A stretch of DNA of 22,670 nt, from the IMG/VR virus record IMGVR_UViG_3300042549_002136, positions 1 to 22,670 of that record. The stretch is one strand, 5' to 3'. The stretch is from a virus. The position numbers were made by a program, and so were the translations under genes. How positions within the stretch are numbered: the first letter of the stretch is position 1; the number at the start of each line of letters is the position of its first letter. Below the pieces are notes generated by a model, which worked only from the letters and a program-made list of their open reading frames with translations, searched no databases and had not been told where the DNA came from. Positions 16,832 to 22,236 of the stretch are shown here, one piece after another.

Positions 16832-16914
16832 CGTTCTACGCCCACCACAAGGAATCGGGAGTCCCCTGCACTAATCTGCGGGGGATTTTCTTTTGCAACC
16901 CCCTTGCGGAATAA
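16735..16914 (+). CDS. possible Cys-rich zinc-binding small protein overlapping the endolysin 3' end
   Basis: In the +2 frame relative to the endolysin, a GTG at 16735 opens a 59-codon frame ending at TAA 16912-16914. Its product has six Cys (12, 14, 24, 27, 41, 50) and three His (31, 37, 38), arranged as CLGCG, then HVTFYAHH, then C-x8-C, much like a zinc ribbon. Twenty-seven codons lie beyond the endolysin stop and keep the C/G-ending codon style of the genome. Against it, there is no good Shine-Dalgarno, only a GTG start, and the strong terminator at 16862-16894 falls inside the frame. It may instead be a fossil or chance frame. Confidence 0.3.
   Translation: MGRYAEKPLLQCACSTGERRPSLCLGCGQRHVTFYAHHKESGVPCTNLRGIFFCNPLAE
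16862..16894 (+). terminator. rho-independent terminator after the lysis cassette
   Basis: TCCCCTGCA (16862-16870) pairs fully with TGCGGGGGA (16877-16885), nine pairs including one U-G, around a 6-base loop. TTTTCTTTT (16886-16894) follows immediately. This is a textbook intrinsic terminator and probably ends the long late transcript. Confidence 0.9.
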
Positions 16915-16932
16915 GTAAAGAACATTCATAAT
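16904..16932 (+). promoter_or_regulatory. sigma70-like promoter for the DNA-metabolism operon
   Basis: TTGCGG (16904-16909) and CATAAT (16927-16932) are 17 bases apart, in a locally AT-rich stretch between a terminator and the first gene of a new operon. The -10 matches the consensus at five of six positions, the -35 only at its TTG. Start of transcription would be near 16939, giving a leader of about 40 bases before the ATG at 16978. Confidence 0.65.
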
Positions 16933-16977
16933 GTCTCCACCCGCTAGTATCAACGACAACATCTCACGGAGCAAGCG

Positions 16978-17181
16978 ATGACCGACCCGCCAGTGTCCCC
17001 TCTTGAAGATCGCCTCTCAAACGTTGAAGCTGAGTTGGCAGCAGTAATCATTGCAATACAGGTTCTTACGATGATGGTGCAAGTACAAGCGAGATCCGCT
17101 GAAGAGTTGGCGTCATTAGTGGAAGAAGCGACCGCCGCGTTCCCGCTGCACGAAACGCAGTTCTCCTCTCAAATCCAGTAA
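16978..17181 (+). CDS. small acidic coiled-coil-like protein (first gene of early operon)
   Basis: This 67-residue protein has a heptad-like hydrophobic pattern over about residues 9-50 (LEDRLSNVEAELAAVIIAIQ onwards), then a short polar tail. It has no Cys and no known motif. CGGAG (16967-16971) lies 6 bases before the ATG. As the first gene after the promoter it would be made early. Small early phage proteins often target host factors, but nothing here shows a target. The hydrophobic centre could also be a weak membrane segment. Confidence 0.6.
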   Translation: MTDPPVSPLEDRLSNVEAELAAVIIAIQVLTMMVQVQARSAEELASLVEEATAAFPLHETQFSSQIQ

Positions 17182-17192
17182 CCGGAGTTATC

Positions 17193-17666
17193 ATGGCAAT
17201 CCACAAGCTCGCGAACGGACCGATCACGTTGACGATTGCGTCTATCCAGAACACCGAAGGAAACTTTGGCCCGCAGGTCTGCTTCAATGGCGACAACGAT
17301 GTGGCCGTCTTTATCTCGGAGCTGTCTGCCACCAAGCAGTTGGCTCGCATTAACCTGACGGCAGAGTCCGCCATTGGGCAAACGTTGCATTTCGAGCAGA
17401 TCAAGAAAGACGGGAAAACGTACACCAACATCCTCCTCGCTGGCGAAGGCACGACGGTGGCAACGCCTGCTCCGGTTGCACATCTGGCTGTGCCTGTTGC
17501 CCCGAAGGCTCCCGTTGATCTTGCGGCCCTAGCCGTGCTGTACAGCGAGTGCTTCAGCATTGCGATGGCAACGCTGGGCGTGAAGTGCGAAGAAGCTGGG
17601 GTGCCGTATGACGCCGCTGCCTTGCAGGCCGCTGCTGCCACCATCTTTATCAAGGCAACCCGATAA
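17193..17666 (+). CDS. OB-fold-like, possible single-stranded DNA-binding protein
   Basis: This 157-residue protein has an N-terminal beta-rich domain (about 8-88) whose strand pattern, from ITLTIASIQNTEGNFGPQV to TLHFEQIKKDGKTYTNILLA, resembles small phage OB-fold single-strand-binding proteins. A Pro/Ala/Val linker (about 90-108) and a helical C-terminal region (about 110-157: YSECFSIAM, then AAALQAAAATIFIKATR) follow. It sits with a Cas4-like nuclease, an initiator and a primase-helicase, where a DNA-coating protein is expected. GGAG (17184-17187) precedes the ATG. The fold assignment is by eye and moderate in strength; it lacks the acidic tail of bacterial SSB. Confidence 0.65.
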   Translation: MAIHKLANGPITLTIASIQNTEGNFGPQVCFNGDNDVAVFISELSATKQLARINLTAESAIGQTLHFEQIKKDGKTYTNILLAGEGTTVATPAPVAHLAVPVAPKAPVDLAALAVLYSECFSIAMATLGVKCEEAGVPYDAAALQAAAATIFIKATR

Positions 17667-17920
17667 TGGACAGCAGCAAAAAATACGTCACGATCAACCT
17701 GTCGCCCGAAATGTTCGCGGTGCTGACTGGCTTGACGGGGTTGGCTATCGCCGTCATGCAGAACGATCAAGAAGTCGCGCAGGGGTTTGCCACGATGCTG
17801 TCTGACCCCGACATGGAGCCGGTTGCTAAGGAAATCGTGGACCTGCTGCAATCCATCACCCGCGATGTGATGGACGGGCAATCTGGCCCTGTCGCACCCA
17901 AGATTCAGATCGTAAGCTGA
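17666..17920 (+). CDS. hypothetical small protein
   Basis: This 84-residue protein starts with a strand-like YVTINLS segment, then a helical hydrophobic part (about 15-31: MFAVLTGLTGLAIAVMQ) and acidic helices (about 32-70). It is joined to both neighbours by TAATG and TGATG one-base overlaps, so it is probably made in step with the OB-fold-like protein and the nuclease and may act with them. The hydrophobic part is borderline for a membrane helix and more likely a core helix. I do not recognise the family. Confidence 0.6.
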   Translation: MDSSKKYVTINLSPEMFAVLTGLTGLAIAVMQNDQEVAQGFATMLSDPDMEPVAKEIVDLLQSITRDVMDGQSGPVAPKIQIVS

Positions 17921-18756
17921 TGGGCAAGATCACCAACATGCACAATCTGCCAGCCGCTATCGTTGCGGCTGTGCAGAACGACCCCTACGTCGGCGGTGGT
18001 GACATCTCCACGACGAAGTTGATTGACTCTCCCCAGATTCGGGTGCTGGGGGGCAAGCACAAGGACGAGATCTCCGTCGATGTCTCCGAGCGGGTGTGGG
18101 CGCTGCTGGGGCAGGCGGTCCACACGATTCTGGAACGGGCTGGGCTGCGGGAGGATGGCATGGTCGTGGAAGAACGACTGTATGCCGAGGTCAACGGTTG
18201 GCAAGTCAGCGGCCAAGTAGACCGGATGCACTGTGACTTGGGCAAACTGTCGGACTACAAAGTCACGACCGTGTACAAGAAAAACGGCAGCGACGGGTGG
18301 ACCCGACAGTTGAACGTTCTCCGCTGGCTGGCGCACCAGAACGGGCATGAGATCAATCAACTAGAAGTCATCGGCATCTTCCGAGACTGGCGCAAAACGG
18401 AAGCCGAGCGGAACCCTAACTACCCGCAAGCGGCCATTATGGCGATTCCGGTGCCGTTGTGGAGTCTGGAAGACGCCGAAGAGTACATCACCGAGCGGGT
18501 GTACATGCACCAAGCCGCCAGCCGGGGGGAATCAGCCCCCTGTACGGACGAAGAACGCTGGTTCAGCGGCAACAGCTATGCGCTGATGAAGCACGGGGCC
18601 AAGCGGGCGACCAAAGTCAGCAGCATTCGGTCTGACTTTGATCTCGCGGACCCGGCAGAGTACACGGTCGAGACTCGGGCTGGCGAGTACAAGCGGTGCG
18701 AACATTACTGTGAGGTTCGGGAGTTTTGCTCCCAGCGCAAGGAGGCGTCGTCGTGA
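17920..18756 (+). CDS. Cas4/RecB-like PD-(D/E)XK nuclease with Fe-S cysteines
   Basis: This 278-residue protein carries the RecB/Cas4 nuclease motifs in order: G64-x3-H68 (LLGQAVH), E84/E85, then GQVD with Asp101, D112-Y-K114, and a Gln130 helix (QLNVLRW). Cysteines 208, 260, 264 and 270 are spaced like the Fe-S cluster ligands of Cas4 and AddB, with one distal and three C-terminal (C-x3-C-x5-C). Such phage enzymes trim DNA ends for recombination or genome maturation. No cas1/cas2 or CRISPR array is near, so this is not a CRISPR adaptation locus. It lies directly after the OB-fold-like and 84-residue genes. Confidence 0.85.
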   Translation: MGKITNMHNLPAAIVAAVQNDPYVGGGDISTTKLIDSPQIRVLGGKHKDEISVDVSERVWALLGQAVHTILERAGLREDGMVVEERLYAEVNGWQVSGQVDRMHCDLGKLSDYKVTTVYKKNGSDGWTRQLNVLRWLAHQNGHEINQLEVIGIFRDWRKTEAERNPNYPQAAIMAIPVPLWSLEDAEEYITERVYMHQAASRGESAPCTDEERWFSGNSYALMKHGAKRATKVSSIRSDFDLADPAEYTVETRAGEYKRCEHYCEVREFCSQRKEASS

Positions 18757-18968
18757 AGCGTCAGAGGTTTCTGCACACGGGGCGCAAGCCTAACGAAGAT
18801 CGACGGCAAGCGGTGTCGTCAATGTATCAAGGCGGGATGTCGCTCCGAGCCATTGCCGAGATGGTTGGGGTGACCCCGCAAGCCGTGCAGTCAATGTTGA
18901 CTCGCATGAACATCCCTCGCAGACCTCCGGGTGGGAATACCGGAGGACACAGCAGACACAAGAAATAA
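18753..18968 (+). CDS. small helix-turn-helix protein
   Basis: This 71-residue basic protein has an HTH from about 30 to 52 (SLRAIAEMVGVTPQAVQSML) like those of resolvase or sigma-type HTH families, and a basic tail with RRPPGG and HSRHKK. I chose the GTG at 18753, with AAGGAGG (18739-18745) 7 bases upstream and a four-base GTGA overlap with the nuclease stop, over a TTG at 18726. It may be a regulator of this operon or an accessory DNA binder for the initiator that follows. No operator can be identified. Confidence 0.75.
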   Translation: MKRQRFLHTGRKPNEDRRQAVSSMYQGGMSLRAIAEMVGVTPQAVQSMLTRMNIPRRPPGGNTGGHSRHKK

Positions 18969-18985
18969 CCCCCGCCAACAGGACT

Positions 18986-19705
18986 ATGCCAAACCTTTCG
19001 ATTATCCCCGCCCATGCGGTTGCTGACCCAGAACTTAGTGACACGCAGATCCGTGTGCTATGCGCTATTGGGACGTTCAGCAACCGCCTCGGCGGGAATG
19101 TATGGGCCAGCGTTCAGACTATGGCGAAGGGCTGTGCGCTATCTCCTCGCACCGTGCAACGTGCGATCCCGAAGCTGATCGAGCGCGGGTATCTGCACTC
19201 CGTTGAGCGTCCGGGGCGCACGACGGTGTATGAAATTGCGCTGGAACCCCTGACACCACAGTCACCCACCCCCGTCACGGGAGTCACCCCACCCCAGACT
19301 CAACTGAGTCACCCTAACGATAAGAAGAACGATAAGAAGAACGATAGCAAAAGCATTGCGCGAGAAGTATGTGGTTCAATCTGGGATTTCTACCCCAAGC
19401 GGGATACGCCACACCTCTACCCGCCTGCTGTCCGCGCCGTTGCTGGGTGCATTGACGACGGCGCAGAACCCAACCGTCTGATCTCAGCGGCGTTCCTGTA
19501 CGCGGATGAAGTCCGTCGCAAGCAGATCGACCCCCGCTATGTGAAGACGATCCACAAATTCTTTGCAGATGGCGCATGGGAACACTACACCCAGTTAGTG
19601 CTGGTGCATGGGCGCACCCGCGAGGAGTGGGCACGGTCTGGGCAAGATGTGGCCGAGTTTGATCGACTTTCTCTCTCCTACACAGGTGAACCACATGTCG
19701 CATAA
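18986..19705 (+). CDS. replication initiator, winged-helix (lambda O-like)
   Basis: This 239-residue protein has an N-terminal winged-helix domain (about 17-86), with LSDTQIRVLCAIGTF, then SVQTMAKGCALSPRTVQRAIPKLIERGYL and a wing ending VYEI. The linker (88-125) is rich in Pro/Thr and then Lys/Asn/Asp. The C-terminal domain (about 130-205) has WDFYPKRD and ADGAWEHY, as in phage replication proteins. In lambda, O binds iterons within its own gene and recruits helicase through its C-terminal part. The linker DNA here carries repeats that could be such an origin. AGGA lies very close to the ATG, so initiation may be weak. A primase-helicase gene follows downstream in the operon. Confidence 0.75.
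   Translation: MPNLSIIPAHAVADPELSDTQIRVLCAIGTFSNRLGGNVWASVQTMAKGCALSPRTVQRAIPKLIERGYLHSVERPGRTTVYEIALEPLTPQSPTPVTGVTPPQTQLSHPNDKKNDKKNDSKSIAREVCGSIWDFYPKRDTPHLYPPAVRAVAGCIDDGAEPNRLISAAFLYADEVRRKQIDPRYVKTIHKFFADGAWEHYTQLVLVHGRTREEWARSGQDVAEFDRLSLSYTGEPHVA
19260..19347 (+). other. candidate replication origin: GTCACCC repeats plus A/G-rich 12-mers
   Basis: GTCACCC occurs at 19261, 19283 and 19308, with a GTCACGG variant at 19274. GAGTCACCC is identical at 19281-19289 and 19306-19314. GACTCA-AC-TGAGTC (19297-19310) is an inverted repeat joined to the last copy. The AACGATAAGAAG 12-mer then repeats at 19316 and 19328 with a partial third copy at 19340. The three GTCACCC copies fall in three different codon phases of the initiator gene, so they are not a by-product of a protein repeat. 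The layout resembles lambda ori within gene O. Confidence 0.5.
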
Positions 19706-20252
19706 TGTCAGCTTGCCCACCCACCGCTACGTCTACGTTGTCCCCAGCTTCGTCCTGCGTGACCCGCTGCGGACGGCGCTGATCCCTGCGATGTGGGTCG
19801 GCGTGAGTGTTACGCCGGGTCGGGCGCTCGGATGTCACGTCCTACTGGAGAACGGGGCGCTGGTGGTGGATGTCCCGCTTCATGCGTTGCGGGGGGAGAT
19901 GGTCGAGTACGCCCCGCTTGCTCTGCCAGCACTGGTGTCGTGGGACTGTTTCGGGTGGAGTGCCGAGGCATGGCAGCCAGAAGTCCTGTCTGGGCTTGCC
20001 TGTGCCATTCTGAGCGAGGATCACAAGCGGGCGATAGGCAGGGGCACCCTCTGGTTCTGTATCGACCACATGGGCGACGGGTACAGCATGGCACCAGAGC
20101 AGCACAAGCACTTGTGGATCGTGGAGAGAGAAGCGGATCGGGCGTTGATGCTCTTGCCGCAAGACCGCGTGTTGATCGAAGACAGCAGCTTCACCCACAT
20201 CGACGGCATCCCGCCGATCAAGCGGCAGTCGATTGTCTGGTATGCCGAATGA
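19695..20252 (+). CDS. hypothetical protein in replication operon
   Basis: This 185-residue protein has a beta-rich first half (about 10-75: RYVYVVPSF, then GCHVLLENGALVVDVPLHALR) and a second half with several Trp residues (WDCFGWSAEAW near 82-92) and a C-terminal beta/loop region. There is no Zn, nuclease or ATPase motif. I chose the ATG at 19695 because AGGTGA (19684-19689) lies 5 bases upstream; the longer open frame from 19608 would overlap the initiator far more. It overlaps the initiator stop by 11 bases and the next start by four (ATGA). The tight linkage suggests a replication accessory role, without direct evidence. Confidence 0.65.
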   Translation: MSHNVSLPTHRYVYVVPSFVLRDPLRTALIPAMWVGVSVTPGRALGCHVLLENGALVVDVPLHALRGEMVEYAPLALPALVSWDCFGWSAEAWQPEVLSGLACAILSEDHKRAIGRGTLWFCIDHMGDGYSMAPEQHKHLWIVEREADRALMLLPQDRVLIEDSSFTHIDGIPPIKRQSIVWYAE

Positions 20253-20488
20253 ACGAGAGCCAAGCATGGCGAGCAATCGCGGAGCAGTATGCGGTGCAAG
20301 CGGATTATTCCCTGTGGCTGCGCGCCTACGACCTGTATTTAGATCGGAACATTGACAACTTCACCTACCGTACGATGTGTGTGCGGATTGAATCGCACCT
20401 CAAGGCATCGGTAAAGCCGAACCGCTGGTGCCCGCCAATTAACGGGTGCCTTGTGGCGCTGTTTCTGGAGCTGGAGTCTGCCGAGTGA
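20249..20488 (+). CDS. hypothetical small helical protein
   Basis: This 79-residue protein starts at an ATG inside the previous stop (ATGA) and ends overlapping the GTG of the primase-helicase. It appears mostly helical, with W.AIAEQYAVQADYSLWLRAYDLYLDR at the N-terminus and a WCPPINGCL turn near 60-68. The same frame is open for 152 codons upstream, but that part lies over the preceding gene and reads as non-protein-like, Arg/Gly/Ser-rich sequence. Its position directly before the helicase gene would suit a loader or adaptor, but I see no loader motif, so that is only a guess. Confidence 0.65.
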   Translation: MNESQAWRAIAEQYAVQADYSLWLRAYDLYLDRNIDNFTYRTMCVRIESHLKASVKPNRWCPPINGCLVALFLELESAE

Positions 20489-22236
20489 ACTCCCTTGACG
20501 CGCACGGCCTGTTGAAGTCCGCCCTACTCCGTGGAGGGCATCATGCAAAGAAGACAGGCAAGGCCATAGCCTTCCGCTGTGTACGGCACAACGACAGCAC
20601 CAGTAGTGCGTGGCTGGGCGATCATGCGTGGGGATGCTCGGCCTGTGGCTTTACGGAGCCACTGGCGACACTGGCTGATGTGCTGGGGGTCACCCTGCCT
20701 GACGACGCGAAGGCGTCAAGTGGGCTGACGTTGGGGGAGTACGCCGAGCGGAAGGGGTTGTCGCTGGCAGGGCTGGCAAAAGCGGGGGTGGTCGAACGGG
20801 TAGGCAAGTTTGGCGATGCGATTGTCGCCATGCCGTACCGTCGTGCTGATGGCAGCGTCATCCGTACCAAGTGCCGCACCCGCAAGGGCACGTTCTGGGA
20901 CAGAGACGGAGAGGGCACCCCGCTGTACGGGCAGGATGTCTTGGCAAAGTCTTCTGTTGGCCCTGTGTTGATCGTCGAGGGCGAGAGTGATTGCCATGCG
21001 GGCTGGCAACGCGGGGTCACGGTGGTCGGCTTGCCCGGTGCGAGTCAGTGGAAGCCCGAGTATGCCAGCCTCTTGTCGGGCCGTGAGGTGATCGTGTGGC
21101 AGGAGCCTGACGAAGGGGGCGCAACGATGGTGGCGGCGATCTCTCCCTCGCTGCCGAAAGCCCGTATCCTGCGGGATGTGAAGCACCACGGTCAGCCCAT
21201 GAAAGACCTGTGCGACTTGCACCAGTCGGTGCAGTCACACGGCGATGACTGGGCAACGGTGTGGCAGGGGATCCTTGGCACCACCACACCCATCGGCGCA
21301 GAGCCGCCAGCCGTCGCCTTTGATTCGATCACGGGCGACACGTTGGATCAGATGTTGACCGAGAAGCTGGCCCCAGTGGACGCCGTGCCAACGCCGTTAG
21401 AGGCGTGGAACCGTGTGTGTGGATCAAGCGGTGGTGGCGTGGGCTTGGCAAAGAGTTGGCTGATTACGGTTGGTGCGAACACGGGCACGGGCAAGAGTCT
21501 GATCGGCATTAACCTCGCCGCCCGTGCCATCGAACATGGCGAGACGGTCACCTTCGTCTCGCTGGAGATGGGGCGGAGCGAACTCGCTACACGCCTGCTG
21601 TCGGTGGTCAGCAACGAGAGTGTGGTGCTGCTAGAGCAAGGGCCGATGTTCGATCAAGCGGTGTACGGACGAGCGGCACGGATGCTGAACGAAACCCGTG
21701 AACGCACGGGCGGTCATGTGTTAGTCAACCGTCGTCCGCTGTCGAGGATGTCTGATGTGTCGGCCTGCATTAAGCATCACGCCGAGGTGAGTGGCAGCAA
21801 GTACTTCATCATGGACTACATCCAACTCGCCAGCGTCAGCAACATGAATAACATCCACGACCGCATCGAAGCCGTCTCGCATGAACTCCGTGAGTTGGCG
21901 CAGACGCTGAACGTCCGCATGGTCACGCTGAGTCAGTTCAACAGACAAACCTCGGCCAACCGTGCCGAACGCCCGATCAGTCAGGGGCTGATGGGTGGGT
22001 CTGCGATTGAGAATGACAGCCACCAAGTCCTGCTGTTCGATCACTCCCGCTTCACCCGCTCTGGCAACTTGGCCGACACATGGTTGATCGTCGATAAGAA
22101 CCGTGTGGGTGGGTCGTGTGACATCCCCGTGCAGTGGGACTTCCGCACCCTCCGGTTGACTCAGCGGACGCCGAGTATCAAGGAGCAGGAAGAAAAGCAT
22201 GGCCCGATGATCCCCAAGTGGAAGGAGCGGAATTGA
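20485..22236 (+). CDS. primase-helicase (T7 gp4-like, DnaB-family helicase)
   Basis: This 583-residue bifunctional enzyme would unwind DNA and make primers at the fork. A zinc-binding motif lies at Cys32-x2-His35 ... Cys51-x2-Cys54. A TOPRIM fold follows, with Glu165 in VEGESD and Asp209 in WQEPDEGG. The DnaB-type RecA domain has Walker A GANTGTGKS (330-338), the helicase motif FVSLEM, Walker B with Asp444 in FIMDYIQL, and SQFNR. The start is GTG behind GGAG (20473-20476), within the previous stop; an ATG at 20446 would lie deep in the upstream gene. Length and domain order match T7 gp4 (about 566 residues). A phage polymerase is not in the window. Confidence 0.92.
   Translation: MNSLDAHGLLKSALLRGGHHAKKTGKAIAFRCVRHNDSTSSAWLGDHAWGCSACGFTEPLATLADVLGVTLPDDAKASSGLTLGEYAERKGLSLAGLAKAGVVERVGKFGDAIVAMPYRRADGSVIRTKCRTRKGTFWDRDGEGTPLYGQDVLAKSSVGPVLIVEGESDCHAGWQRGVTVVGLPGASQWKPEYASLLSGREVIVWQEPDEGGATMVAAISPSLPKARILRDVKHHGQPMKDLCDLHQSVQSHGDDWATVWQGILGTTTPIGAEPPAVAFDSITGDTLDQMLTEKLAPVDAVPTPLEAWNRVCGSSGGGVGLAKSWLITVGANTGTGKSLIGINLAARAIEHGETVTFVSLEMGRSELATRLLSVVSNESVVLLEQGPMFDQAVYGRAARMLNETRERTGGHVLVNRRPLSRMSDVSACIKHHAEVSGSKYFIMDYIQLASVSNMNNIHDRIEAVSHELRELAQTLNVRMVTLSQFNRQTSANRAERPISQGLMGGSAIENDSHQVLLFDHSRFTRSGNLADTWLIVDKNRVGGSCDIPVQWDFRTLRLTQRTPSIKEQEEKHGPMIPKWKERN

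Noticed and set aside
17066-17881. 271-codon open frame on the - strand spanning several early genes
   Set aside because: It crosses three tightly coupled + strand genes with good ribosome sites, and its product has no motif.
17920-18756. CRISPR adaptation (cas4) locus
   Set aside because: The nuclease has Cas4-like motifs, but no cas1, cas2, effector or repeat-spacer array is present. Phage Cas4-like nucleases commonly serve recombination.
18867-18877. GGGGTGACCCC palindrome in the small HTH gene as an operator or extra iteron
   Set aside because: It contains the reverse complement of GTCACCC, but it is a single copy in an HTH-coding segment (Val-Gly-Val-Thr-Pro). Such 7-mers also occur singly elsewhere in this GC-rich window, for example at 20689.
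19793-20248. Upstream extension of the 79-residue frame
   Set aside because: The stretch lies over the 185-residue gene in another phase and reads as Arg/Gly/Ser-rich non-protein-like sequence. The ATGA junction at 20249 gives a better start.
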